Shown here one piece after another: positions 34,098 through 45,094 of a stretch of 64,000 bases of DNA (positions are counted from its first letter, which is position 1; each line of letters begins with the position of its first letter). The DNA lies in NCBI GenBank assembly GCA_015501605.1, contig JADNRZ010000002.1, positions 2,480,001-2,544,000 on the forward strand, written 5' to 3'. The notes beneath the pieces were generated by a model, which saw only the letters and a list, made by a program, of their open reading frames with translations, searched no databases and was not told the DNA's origin. Source of the DNA: Panaeolus papilionaceus (taxonomy: Eukaryota; Basidiomycota; Agaricomycetes; Agaricales). A program made the translations under genes and the position numbers.

Positions 34098-36751
34098 TTA
34101 GCATTGCCCCAAGAATCGGTTCTTTGGGAATGGCTGCTTGTAATCATTGACCCATGTTGTAAGGTTGGGATTTGTATACGCTTCAATGTATCTGTAGGCA
34201 CAAACATGAGCGAGGGTCTTTTAAAAGAGCAATAGGCGCGACAGGCCTATGCTTACTGGTTGATATAGGCAGCTGTTGGGAAGTCAACTGGGTCACAACC
34301 AACGTTGATGTTTCCTTTTGGTTGGTACACCCGAATCCAATCGACTCTCATCGTTGTCGGGAAAACCAAATGTTCCAAATCAACATGGCCGAAGTTCAAT
34401 GACATACCCAGGTTCATGATGAGGTACTACGTTTCGGCCTTCATGAGCGGGTTCATTGTGTTATGACAAAATGTCGAACTTACCATGGGTTCTTGTGGAA
34501 CAGGTCGAGCAGAAATGCCAACCCTTGAATCGGCAGCCATGCCCTCTACATTTAATGTCCAAGCTAGCTTGGCGTTAGCAATCCAGCTGATGTACTGAGA
34601 TACCAGATATCTTGATGAGTACACATCATCCAAACTGTCTGATTTTAGGACGTACAGCATTGTCGAACCCTGTATAGCACAGATACTTAGATGTAGAAAG
34701 AAATTCCATAAAATTCCGAGAAGTATTTACCTGGAACATATTCGAAACCGTAGGTCGAGAAGCATTTGCCTGTGAGTTCGTAACAACTTTGATCTGGAAG
34801 GATGAGCACACGATGGTTTGTTTTTCAACAAAAAGAAACTTACTATTTTCGGTAACGACCGATGTTGCCTGTTGGAAGGCGCCTCCTAGGTATGTATTCA
34901 TGAACGAGTTTGTGGTATCTGGGATAATCAAATTCGAAGATGTGTTGAACCATTGATATGCCTCATTGAATGGCTGGGCATCAAAAATTACCATATCAGT
35001 CAAATGTGGCGCACAGTTAATAAAAATCCCGAAACTTACCGCCCATTGAGCAGATTGCGAAACCTGTCCACTAAGGGGATCACCCGTAATCTAAATACCA
35101 AGGACATGTCAGTGATACGTGCTATTATTTTGGTAGAGCTAAAATTTTTGAACCTGTGCTTCGAACACATCAATCTCAGGGGCTGATCGGCCGACGTATG
35201 TTCCATCGGAGTGAATGGGACCAGGATGAGACTCCCCTTTGCATGTACACCTAGAGAGTCTTTGTCCTGGAAGATATGATAGAGCACCTCCGTTTTGTCC
35301 GTCGCCATTAATGGTCGCTGCCACAGGTTGCCCATGGAATGTTTGGTTGGGAGCTGTGCCGACGTCACATGCATCATACGTGTAGGGCCACTGATGTGAG
35401 TAAAAGAAGTGGTGTCAATGCTTCTAAGCACAGGTTACAGGGTGCTTTGGCTTACCATTCCTTCCAAACTAGCACCATAACCAGCGCGTCCTAAAAATAG
35501 AATGGCCCCAAATTATAAATAGAACGGGGGGCAAACTAGCAACGGACACCCACCTAGGTTTCCCATGGTCCATACAGCCGGCCACAGACCGAAGACATTA
35601 TTAATGCCTGGAAGAGTAACTGAGGTTTCTACCAGACCTCCGGTAAAGCAAAATTTATTCCAAGTCGTCATCATGCCTCCCTGATAATTTAAGTCGTGGG
35701 TTTGCATCTCTGAGAGAGTGATCTCCAGAGCTCCATTCCTCGTGGTTATAGCGGCGGGGTCATACCATTCGAGGTTGTTCGTCTGTATTAATAAGGTGTT
35801 GGAGTGGTGAGCATATGAGTACTCCACTTGAGAAACGTTAGCGCATGACTGCGCACCTGCCAATAGTGCAAGTCGACCGCTTCCCAGTACGGATCGTCGC
35901 CAGGATAGAAACTGCGTCCGTCGACATTAAACTCGTCACTGAAAACTAGTTGCATTTCAACAGAGGGATCAGTGTAGGCTGGCTTTGTGAAAACATTATG
36001 GGGTGTATCGACGTCGATCAAACCCCAATTTCCAGTCATGATAGGAACCTACACAGGAATTTAGTTTTCCATCACCACGTATGAAAGCATATGGCTGACC
36101 TGTCCCGAGGAATTGATCCCGCCCAGGTTGAAACCTCCTAGCGTCGAGATGGGCTTTGTAGTGAGATGCGAAACGAGGGGGTATCCAGCGCTGCATTCCA
36201 TGCTTACTGAGAGGGTACTCGTTGAAAACGCTTTTGGCTGTACTTACAACAGTGCGACCAATCCAACGCAAAGAATTATCAAGCATCCCAAGTTTGTTAT
36301 CCCTCTGTAGGTGAATACATTTCTATGACGGTCATTTTTTCTATCCCTGCGAGGGTCGGGATTATGAAGATAGTCATCCGGTTCTTCGAAGTCCGGTGAG
36401 AGATTGGCACCCCAGGCGGCTGGGTCGGGGGATAGCGAGAACTGATGGCAATGATGGTCAGCAACCGCCAGGGATATGCGGAACTTTGGACCTACCTTGT
36501 CGGAAATAGAGGACTCTAGCGATGCTGACTTTCCTACACCGTGCTCATAAGGCGAGTTGTTTCTCTGCGTGAGGCAAACAGTAAGCATTTAATTCAACCA
36601 AAGGGGTTGAATGGCCGACCAATGAATGTGAGCTTTGAGTTTTTTTGGGAGAGTTAAAAGAAGGTTTTGACTGTATAAGACTTGTCGTTGAATAAGAAGC
36701 AGGCTGTTGAGGAAAGTATCGTTTCTGTGCGTTAGGACCAAAGAATGACAT
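34098..36751 (-). CDS. SKN1/KRE6-family beta-1,6-glucan synthesis protein (GH16-type, type II membrane)
   Basis: A multi-exon gene runs from ATG 36751 to TAA 34098-34100. The N-terminus is a disordered cytosolic tail (MSFFGPNAQKRYFPQQP..., AAWGANLSPDFEEPDDYLHNPDP) followed by one signal-anchor helix (GITNLGCLIILCVGLVALL). The lumenal part carries the SKN1 domain: GVIDVDTPHN-like GLIDVDTPHNVF, MQLVFSDEFN, YPGDDPYWEAVDLHYWQ, GMMTTWNKFCFTGGL, NVFGLWPAVWTMGNLG, and PEIDVFEAQ, the GH16-like catalytic region with the paired acidic residues. Toward the C-terminus are ISARPVPQEPMYLIMNLGMS, MRVDWIRVYQP and VGCDP with TNPNLTTW. The last intron splices Gln-Tyr in phase 2. The protein is needed for beta-1,6-glucan in the fungal cell wall and is located in ER/Golgi or plasma membrane. 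Whether it is closer to Skn1 or Kre6 cannot be decided here. Confidence 0.95.
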
Positions 36752-37053
36752 TGTTGAAGGAGAGTGGAGAAAGAAAGAAGGTGGTGAATGAAAGAAGAGA
36801 ACTGGCCTGGGAATAGGTCGCTAGTGAACAGCAACTAATACTAGTCGATTACTTCAGCTGTTCTATTCATATCCTTAGTTGCTATTGACGCCTAAAATCT
36901 ACAAGTGCGCTTAATTAACTAGGTCTAGTTGAGTATAACTAGCGCCAAGAACCATACGACAGGGTCATCATCAGAGGCGATCTTTTGAATACGTCTGCCA
37001 AGACATTTCCAACATACTCTGTGCCTCGAGCTGATTACATAAATTGACAGAAA
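36752..37053. other. intergenic, promoter of SKN1-type gene and 3' flank of SNAP43-like gene
   Basis: 302 bp. Near the SKN1 start the minus strand is CT-rich, common in fungal promoters. No gene is seen. Confidence 0.45.
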
Positions 37054-38159
37054 TCACTGCTGTCCAGCTCCCTCTAGCAACGAAAAAATGCCTAATCTAC
37101 CCTTTGTTGTTCTCATACCTTCAACAGCTTTTTCCAATCTTTGAACGCCACTACTGTTTCCTTCACCACCCATTACAGCTTCCGCATCTTTCAACCGAGT
37201 TAGCACAGTTTTACCAATGTCATTGGCAGCGGCAGTAAGCCCAGATTCGTCATATCCTTCTTTCAGAGCTTCCATTGCACGGTTTTTGACTGTCTGATAC
37301 TCGTCTAATTCAGTTGGTGTGTCATCCATTTCTTCATCGTCCGTGGCCTCCTTCGAGAGCCAAACGTCAAGGCCTTCTAAGGCATGTCGAGCCTTTTTGC
37401 CCTTTTCTCGTTTCGCAGGTCGTCCTTTACGTTTTTGGCTGTTAGCTTCTAGTGTATAGCTCGTTCCTTCTGGCGCATGTATTTCCCGAGGAAGAAAACG
37501 GGGGTTCATTGGTCCATCCTCAGATTTCGGAAGAAGAAAGAATACGTTTTCTGTCTGCAGTCGTTTGAGAATAAACCGAACATGTGGTTGAAGTGGAAGT
37601 AAATGGGGTGTTGACAACGTTTCTGGCAAGGCCATCAGGTTGGTGCGGTGATCTACGACCAGTATCAGCGTCAAAAATCATAAATAGCATACCGTTTCAC
37701 GCGCCAAATGGAATGGGAATGTTTTTTACGGTATATAAAGGTGGTGCAGTGCTTTCGATTTGCGTGAAAAAGAATGTATGCAGTCCGAACAATGCAACAA
37801 CTCTTGTGAATGGTGCTTCAGTCTTAACAGTTCGTTCTGCAGATATCCATCAGTGTGGTCAATATATCCCAGAAACGCGTGGGCTCACCCAAGAAGAGTC
37901 TCAGGGTAACATCCAGAAATGTCTTTCTTGTTCTATGGTCGAAAACCTTGAAGTGTAGCCAATGCCATCCCAATTTGGTCCAAATTGACTTGAATGCCTT
38001 GAAAGGTGTTGATGTGTCGTTTGAATAAGCCTCGTAAAATTTCAATACAAGAGTTGAGATATCATCTTTGAGCGCATTAACATAAATAGATGAAGTGAAA
38101 TAATTAGGTTGCAAGGCAACCTCGCCTCGCGGTGTTGATGAAGCAGGGGCAACCGACAT
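37054..38159 (-). CDS. SNAPc subunit SNAP43/SNAPC1-like protein
   Basis: Three exons (38159-37889, 37836-37705, 37652-37054) give 333 aa in one frame. The N-terminal domain has DDISTLVLKFYEAYS, FKAFKSIWTKLGWHWLHF, and ERTVKTEAPFTRVVALFGLH with FFFTQIES, which fits the SNAPC1/SNAP43 helical domain (proximal sequence element-binding complex for snRNA transcription). Exon 3 continues DHRTNLMALPETL, LQPHVRFILKRLQTENVFFLLPKS, then a Lys/Arg-rich segment (KRKGRPAKREKGKKARH, likely nuclear/DNA-contact) and an acidic/helical C-terminus. The frame between exons 2 and 3 only holds if intron 37704-37653 uses a GC donor (G|GCGCGT); read through, a TGA follows GlyAla. The SNAP43 call is moderate because the family diverges quickly; the splice is treated as real because both flanking exons code well. 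Confidence 0.78.
37653..37704 (-). other. putative GC-AG intron in SNAP43-like gene (donor GCGCGT)
   Basis: 52 nt, begins GCGCGT and ends GTAG on the minus strand, with a CTGAT branch-like site. GT donors nearby break the frame or lie after an in-frame TGA. Confidence 0.65.
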
Positions 38160-38321
38160 TATTTAAATTGGGCACAAGGTGCTGAGCGTTGTAAACAACG
38201 CGTGAGAATGTTTGCATCATGGTGCGTGACTGATTTCTACAGAATACTGTCGACGACACTCAGCTGTTAACGACTCTGTTGTCCATATCCTCATACCAAA
38301 CACTCTTCATAACTCTGCTTC
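38160..38321. promoter_or_regulatory. bidirectional promoter, SNAP43-like and IMA1
   Basis: 162 bp between divergent ATGs. No recognised element. Confidence 0.4.
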
Positions 38322-40184
38322 ATGTCAAAGCTATTCAGACGGCACAGTAATTTACAGTGCTTTTTCTGTCAATCTCCATGCTCTTTTCCTCTCAATGTTA
38401 GGGACTTTAAATGTCCAGAATGCGGTTGCTGGAACAGATACGATAATAAAGGAGAAATCATCTCCGATGAACCGGCCATGCACGACGAAGCTATGAATCA
38501 TCTATCCTTTGCTAAACGAGGCGCGTTATACGCTCGTGTCGTATTATCACCGTATACTGACCTTTCAATTATAGGTTTACCTCGTCAAGACGTCATACCC
38601 ACCTCCTATGGATCTGGTCCTTTTTGTCACTCGTGCCAAACCAACCAAATGTTAATTATTAATCTATTGTCAAATTATTTACCACCACCTGAGGTATGGT
38701 TTAGTCCAATTTCTTTGGCATATGCTTGAAGTGCATTCACAGAGTCACGAGTATCAAGAACGTCTTGCAAGACTACCTGAATACCGTGAAAACCTCCACC
38801 TACGCTACCCACCTGTCTGCGACGCGTGTTTACCGCAGGTCGAGGAGGAGATACAGAGAAAAGATAAAATGGCGCGTATTAAAGCGCTCGGCATGTCCTT
38901 AAATAAAAGTAAAGAACGCCAACGAAGAATATCGACCACGGACCTGGAACGCGAAAAACACCTTCACGACAGACTCTTCTGGTGGAGGGTCAGGGGCCTA
39001 TTATGGGCACTGTCCTACTTGCTATCAATTTCCTTTAACCTATTAAGTGAGTTAAATGTGGCACGCATGTTGTAATCTGACCTCACCTTTCTCAAGTGTT
39101 TCGGGGGATCAATATTTTCTCGACCATACAACTTTTCCATCCCATATTACCTGTCCTCAACATATTCTCATTACTATGGGTTGCATGGGATCGCACATAT
39201 GCTTCACTTCAGAGATCACAGCTTCAAGGGCGCGATTTGCGAATTCAAGGCAAACAAGCTTACATTGTGGGTCGGCCGTTATCAATATTACCAGTTTCTC
39301 GAGTCTTACCTCCTTTGCCAGGCGCTCCAAATGACTGTATGGTTTGCTCGCATGATCTCTGCTTCTCTTTACGCAATAAACTGGTATCGAGACGACAATG
39401 AATCATATGTAATCCTACAACAGCTGCCCCACAATTCTACCTATCTTCTAAGCGTGGTCACCATCGAAATTACCGTGAGTAGAATAAACAAAATGTTCAT
39501 GTTCGCACTTGCTAAATAGTGGAGCTGTTTTCCATTCCTTTTTTACAGACGCTGATCACATCCTTTTTCCTCCTCCGGCTGCAACAACCACCCTCAATCC
39601 GGTTAGTCGATACCCACTCCCATCTCAACAACAAATCCCGCTCCACTACTCCAAACGCCCATAGCACACGCGTACGTTCACCCACACCACACATTCCCAA
39701 GTCGCCTACCCTGCCAGAACACGATGCCCTAGCTACCCTATCCCTTTCCTCGAAACCTGTAATTGCCCATGTCAACCCTATTTTTGGAGTCTCTTCGATG
39801 AAGCCAACAACCGTAACACCGCCTACAACGAGTGAAATCGGCGAAGACGAGATGGATTGGACGCCCACTAACCCCACCGGGACCTCGAGCCGTAATACAA
39901 GAGGGAGACACCACAATTCTGATGGGGAGACTTCGCCGCTGCTTCGTCCGCAGCGGTTCTTTGCCCCGGAACAACCGACGGGCCTTGAATGCCTTTTTGA
40001 AAGTAGTGCTCGGATACAGGATGAGAATGTAACATCACAACAGCAGCGGCGATTCGGCACAAACTCTGGGACGTGGCGGTGGTGGTTCTCGAAAAGGGCA
40101 CTGTTGTTTACTACAATCATAGCATTATTGTCTGTAGCACTGTTGTACTTTTCAAAGTGGTTAGGACTCAAAATCCAGTCATGA
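38322..40184 (+). CDS. IMA1: inner nuclear membrane protein Ima1 (TMEM201/NET5 family)
   Basis: Several exons from ATG 38322 to TGA at 40184. The N-terminal Ima1 domain carries zinc-ribbon cysteine pairs CFFCQS, CPECGCW, CHSCQTNQ and CDACLPQ, with the typical CHSCQTNQMLIINLLSNYLP and LPEYRENLHLRYPPVC segments. About five membrane helices follow, e.g. LLWALSYLLSISFNLL, FHPILPVLNIFSLLWVAW, MTVWFARMISASLYAI, TYLLSVVTIEITTLITSF and a C-terminal LLFTTIIALLSVALLYF. Between the last two is a disordered Ser/Thr/Pro-rich nucleoplasmic or lumenal loop. Ima1 sits in the inner nuclear envelope and links heterochromatin or cytoskeletal forces to it. Exon 1 ends at 38520 if the GC-AG intron 38521-38574 is spliced; the 54 nt are a multiple of three without a stop and could otherwise be read through. 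Confidence 0.88.
38521..38574 (+). other. putative GC-AG intron in IMA1 (donor GCGCGT)
   Basis: 54 nt starting GCGCGT, with a textbook branch site (ATACTGACC), a pyrimidine stretch and ATAG acceptor. Removal gives AKRGLPRQDVIPTSYG, close to the family pattern; retention inserts 18 unrelated residues. Confidence 0.7.
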
Positions 40185-40672
40185 TGCACACTTCAAGTGG
40201 ATTCACGGTCGGGACATGAGAAAAGACGAGAAATACTTGTTTCTCTTAAGCTAATCAAGAAAACTTGAACCAAGAGCAACGAAATGAAAAATGAAAACAA
40301 TGGAGTCCGATGATGTTGATTGTACGTTAGGCAGTCATTTTCTATTGTAGTTGCCAAGGACGTGTGACAACTGCATGCCTATTCTTCGTGAAAGCTTGAC
40401 GGGGTATATAATATCGAATAAAAAAGAAATGAAGAGATTACTACGGGTTTAGGGCTCAGAAAACCAGGCCAAACGAATAGGTTGACATAGTTTATTTAAA
40501 CTGTGCTTAAATGGGCCGTAATAAATCCAGCGGCGGAAGAAGGGAGAGACAAAAGATTGGTGGGGGAAAAGGAGCGCCTGCTTGCATGGACGTTGTAAAC
40601 CATGCAGGACAGTAATTATGATGAATGGTTTGTTTACTATTGTAACCCTTGTTCAGACCTGCGAGGCAGAAT
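40185..40672. other. intergenic between convergent IMA1 and Mid2-like genes
   Basis: 488 bp of 3' flank for both genes. AT-rich, no gene seen. An antisense open frame here does not look coding. Confidence 0.5.
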
Positions 40673-41727
40673 TTAATACCTGGGATTGTAAGAAGCGTTG
40701 CCATAACCTCCTTGGTGATGAAGGGGAACACCATAGTCGTAGTCACGGTTGAGACTTGGGCCGCGTGTGAGTTGCTCCGACATTTGAGTAGGGGAAGGAT
40801 CACGAGAAAGATCAGCATATCCGCCTACGTTGGAAGCCATAGGACCAGCAGTCAAGTCGTGTTGTTCAAGGGCACGGTCAGAAGTGTTCAAGTTCCTGCG
40901 ACTAGAGTGGGCAGAGCCGTTGGATGGAACACGACGATGGCCTGGAATGATATCCTCCTCGGGAACGGTAGGTTGGAAATCAATAGGGTTGAGGCGTTGA
41001 TCGAACTTCTTGGAGCTGGAAAGTTTCCATTTGCGGAAGACGGTCCACAGGATAGCAACACCTCCAAGAGAAGCGGCAATGGCAATAATGATGGTCAGAG
41101 TTGTTCCACTCTCCTTCTGAGCATTGCTTTGAAGGTCAGGAACAGTGGTTTGATTTCCTGCTGCTGCTGATTCTGTGCGTGTCACTGTGGGAGTGAAAGT
41201 GCTGACAACATTGCTGGGTGCTGACGGCTTAGCGGTCAAATTGAGAGTCTCGGAGGTAGGAGCAGCTTGAGACACCGAGCTTGCTGTGGAAGATGCCGAG
41301 GTCGAGGACGACTGTGGGGTGGAGGAAGCAGAGAGCGACTCGGTGGAGCTTGCTACCGATTCAGTGCTCTGGAAAAGCGGGAAAGTTAATTAGGGGTGAA
41401 TAGATTGATTTTTTTTTTGTTGTTGATTAAATTAAGACTTACAGAAGCAGATGAACTAACAGAAGAGGAAGCACTTGCTGTCTGGGATACAGAGACAGAG
41501 TTGGTAGAAATGCTGGAAGAAGGAGTTGTAGGATCGTCCTGGGCACCACCAGCTACAGGACCAAAAATGTCAAGAGGACCTTGACGTTTCTTGATGATGC
41601 GCTTCATATTGAGGCTGGCATGATCGCGTTTGTTGAGGTTAAGGTCATTAGCCTCGACTAGAGTGGCAAGAACGAGCGACAGGGAAACAAAGAGAGGAAG
41701 TGCGAGTCGTGAGGCAGAGGGAAGCAT
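40673..41727 (-). CDS. Mid2/Wsc-like Ser/Thr-rich single-pass membrane protein
   Basis: Two exons (41727-41443, 41368-40673) give 326 aa. The N-terminus is a clear signal peptide (LALPLFVSLSLVLATLVEA) followed by a dibasic-containing segment NLNKRDHASLNMKRIIKKRQ, which may be a Kex2-type processing site. A long Ser/Thr-rich, likely O-mannosylated ectodomain follows. A membrane helix (LTIIIAIAASLGGVAILWTVF) ends in a basic stop-transfer segment (RKWKLSSSKKFDQRLNPIDFQP). The cytosolic tail contains SSRRNLNTSDRAL and a C-terminal Gly/Tyr-rich segment ending NPRY. This layout resembles yeast Mid2/Wsc wall stress sensors, but no Wsc Cys-rich domain is seen, and the function is inferred from architecture only. 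Confidence 0.8.
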
Positions 41728-42232
41728 GATGATTGGTTGAATTGAGTTGAATCTAGGAATAGAGTCTATAATAAAGATAATTAAATAAATTTAAATAAAG
41801 TCAAGCAATTATTTGAACCTACAGATACAGCTTGAAGGATGGACGAGACACCGTCAAGGAGTCTATGAGGAGGGATTAAAGAGATGATGAGAGAGTCAAC
41901 CGTGAACAAAACAATTTCCCTTTCAACCTTTCAATAATACAATTCATAACAGGTCACAATTTCCCATAGAAACAAGTCACACATCACATCACACAATTTA
42001 TTTCAACCCTCAAAATTCGTACTCTTATTCCTCCATCAAAAAAATCAACTCGACATTCGCTACTGTCCACTACGAGAAGAAAAAAACTAATAGAAGCAAG
42101 AAAAAAGAAACTATCCAAAGTGTACAGAGAAATCAAATATTCATCAATCATGTCCATTCATATATACCAAATTATTAAGATAATAGTCGTCGTTGATACT
42201 ACTTCTACTTACTCGGTAATATGAACAAATGT
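41728..42232. other. intergenic, promoter of Mid2-like gene and 3' flank of lyase-like gene
   Basis: 505 bp, strongly AT-rich with A- and T-runs. No gene, RNA or transposon signature was recognised. Confidence 0.5.
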
Positions 42233-44780
42233 TTAGTTATGACTCGTCAAGCTCCAGTTATCCAATGGCACAGAGGGTGGAGTAACGAAATCAGAATCTT
42301 TCATTCCTGGCCATTGTGGGTTAAACAACACTTGGAGGTTATATGTGCCAGCAGGAAGATCAATAATCAAAACGGTCACTCCAGGGTTGGGCTGGTCGGG
42401 TTCAGCTGGAGTGGGATCACTAGTGAATCGAACAGCGTCAGACTTAGAGAAAGTCGCTCCAGAGGGTGCGTTCAAAAGCGACACTTTCATTGTCTGACCG
42501 TCGAGAGCGAGGTTGGCTGAAGTACCGTCCGTGGTCACAGTGGCGTTAGTGTGCATCCTCCACTGAATACCCGCTTGAGCATTAACCTCGTCTTGAAGTA
42601 AAACTTGTCGGCGGCCATTAAGGAAGCGGATACCGCGTTTGACAGATGTTCTATCATATCATTTCATCATCAGTACTTATCAAAGGCGATGCGGACAGAA
42701 ATCATCAATAAATAAACTCACGCTTGGAAATATGCTGAAGTCATGTCAGTTGTCCAGAAAGCGGTCGAATCAGATGGTACATTGAAAACGGTGCTGGATC
42801 CTTGTACCGTGTTCGAGGAATCGTGTTTGATGCTAGGCGAAGTGTTGATATTTTGGTTGGCCTTGTTGATCAAAATCGTGTTCTGTCCTTCCGTCATCTT
42901 TCTGTAGTACTGCCAGCGGAGAGCGTCTTGAGCCGAGCTGTTGAAATATCCGGGCGAATTGTAATCGGCTGATCCAAGCTCTCCAGCCCACCGAGTGCCT
43001 AGGGCGTCCAGAACAAAGTCCCCAACGTCAAGGTCATTGTGTGTTTGGTGGTTCGAGTTACTGCCAGCCTTGATAGCTACATACAGAGCATTGGCATCCG
43101 TCCAGCTGGTCCTCATCGACGCCCATTGATCGAGAGCGTCATCAAAGAACATGTCGAGGGGTTGGTTGTCCCAAAAGGCACCGGAAACACTGGGGTCATA
43201 CCAGAACATGCTCCAAGGCTCAGCAGCATCGAATTGCTCACGCTGGAACAGGGAGAACCTGGGCTGGTTGAATGTAGAGGCATAGTAGAACATAGAATTG
43301 GCGGTGGTCGAGAATTTGTTAGGGCCATGGTCACCATAGTTGAAAAGTGAGGTAGCACCAAAAACACCCATGTGGTAAAGACCGGTGCGGAAGTAGTTGC
43401 TGTTGGTAGTGGCGAGGTCGTAGTCAGAACCGGTGGCAGTCAACAACGCAGACGACATTTCAGCGTGGCCGGTAGTACCGAAGTACCAGTAGTTGGCTGT
43501 CTCTGCCCAAGTGCCATCGCTAGCGACGGCCTGAGCACAGTTGGCTTTGGCATTGTTGACGGTTTGACCTAGGAGACGGCTAGCGACACCGGTGGTATCC
43601 TCATCAATAATTGCGAGGGCGCCAATGGTCAATCCACCATTGCAAACGCAATTCCAGTTTCCAGTGGTACCAGCGTCTGACCACCAACCGAAAGGCGTCC
43701 CGGTAGTCAAGGAGTCAAGGCCAGGTTGGAGGGCAAACTGAATCATAGCGCTCCTCATCGTCGTCTTTTGATCATCGCTCCACATATCATGAAGCCAGTC
43801 GTAAGCGATACCGAAAGCAGCCGCGAGCTCCGCTGAATCTAGGAAATGGTTGTTATTCCATCGATCATTGGGGGGTCCAAATGACTGAGGTCCTTGACCA
43901 ACGGCATTCTAAAAGTGCGGCATGAGATCACCGTAAATGGCTGTGAGGATGAAGCTAGAGATACCTGAATTTCCTCCCAAGTACGATCGACCCAGCGAGA
44001 GTCATTAGTCATACGGTAGACATAGGCAAAGGCTTTGATCCTCATCTTGATTGCGCGGGAGACATCCAAGATACCACTGCTACCATCGACGATATACTCG
44101 ACGGGTGCCAGGGGCATGTAAGCGGTAGCATTGCCGAAAATTGTATCGTTCCAGCCTTGAAGGTATGGGTCGCTTTGAATGAGGGTTTTAAGGGCATCCC
44201 ATTTGTACTGCGGTGCAATGATACGAGGATGTTCTGGACGAACGTTGGTTGGGCTGGGATTCGCAGGTTTGAAGGGATCAGCTGGCCATGCGAGCTTGCT
44301 GGATGGGTTGAAGGTAGGAGATGAGAACGCTGCTGTGTTGGTCTGCAAGTTTTTTTCTCAGTTGGAGTTGCCAAAACTAGAGACAAGACAACAAACTCTC
44401 ACCGTTGAGGGGTAAATTGGAACCAAGAACAGGCTATCTGTGGCTGTGGCGAAACGACCGCTACCGCCTCCAGAGCCTCCTCCACCGCCAGAACCACCAT
44501 TGGAGCCTCCAGAGCCTCCATTGGAACCGGCGCTGTTTCCCTTGGTGCCAGCGGTCTCGTTGTTATTCTTGCGGCTGCCAAGAACACCCCCGACGACCGC
44601 ACCGACGATGACGAGAATGAGAACGGGTACACCGATTTTTACCCAGTTGCTGGTACGTTTTTTGGTGGTTGCATGAGGAGCAATAAAGCCAGTAGATTCT
44701 GCGTAGTAGGGATCACCAGCACCATAGGGTGATGCATTACTACCTTGTTGGTGATTCAAGGAGTTGTAATTGGCTGCCAT
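42233..44780 (-). CDS. membrane-anchored heparinase II/III-like protein (polysaccharide lyase fold)
   Basis: Four or so exons from ATG 44780 to the stop at 42233. The N-terminal cytosolic part (MAANYNSLNHQQGSNASP) is followed by a basic patch (KKRTSNWVK) and one signal-anchor helix (IGVPVLILVIVGAVVGGVLG), then a Gly/Ser linker. The extracytoplasmic domain begins with HPRIIAPQYKWDALKTLI and contains the alpha/alpha-toroid helical part (SRAIKMRIKAFAYVY, WNNNHFLDSAELAAAFGIAYDWL, GNWNCVCNGGLTIGALAI). The beta-sandwich heparinase II/III-like part has HQTHNDLDVGDFVLDALGTRWAGELG, with conserved His/Asn/Asp. These are the family's usual catalytic positions. The reaction may be uronate-polysaccharide cleavage, but the substrate is unknown. 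Fungi often carry this protein as an uncharacterised membrane enzyme. Confidence 0.85.
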
Positions 44781-45094
44781 GGTTGGCAAGGTATTAGAGA
44801 AGAAGTTAACGAGTGACGAGGTGAGTGATAAGTTTGGTCAGAAAGAGATGGAATTAAGGAAGGCCAGATGGCTCAAGGGAGCTTAAATTTGAGAAAAAAG
44901 AGGAGACGTTGTGTGAGAGAGAAGAGCAGAAGACAGCAACAAACGGAGAAACCAACTCTTTGTAGATCAGTGGCGTGGGATTTATTATTTACTGACTTAT
45001 AACTCTGCTGGCCTTCATTTGCTCTTAGAATGTAAAAAATAAATCTCTAAAATTATTACTTTACTCCTGAAACTTAACATATATACGTATAGTT
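44781..45094. other. intergenic, promoter of lyase-like gene
   Basis: 314 bp. The lyase-proximal part has many GA/AG runs on the + strand, a pyrimidine tract on the coding strand. No gene seen. Confidence 0.45.

Noticed and set aside
37695..37710. SNAP43-like gene as a pseudogene because of an in-frame TGA after PIPFGA
   Set aside because: All three exons code well and join in frame if a GC donor is used; no other lesion was found.
39512..40189. 225-aa antisense open reading frame on the minus strand over the last exon of IMA1
   Set aside because: The plus strand clearly codes for the Ima1 C-terminal loop and membrane helix; the antisense frame has no domain and is a shadow of the Ser/Thr/Pro-rich sequence.
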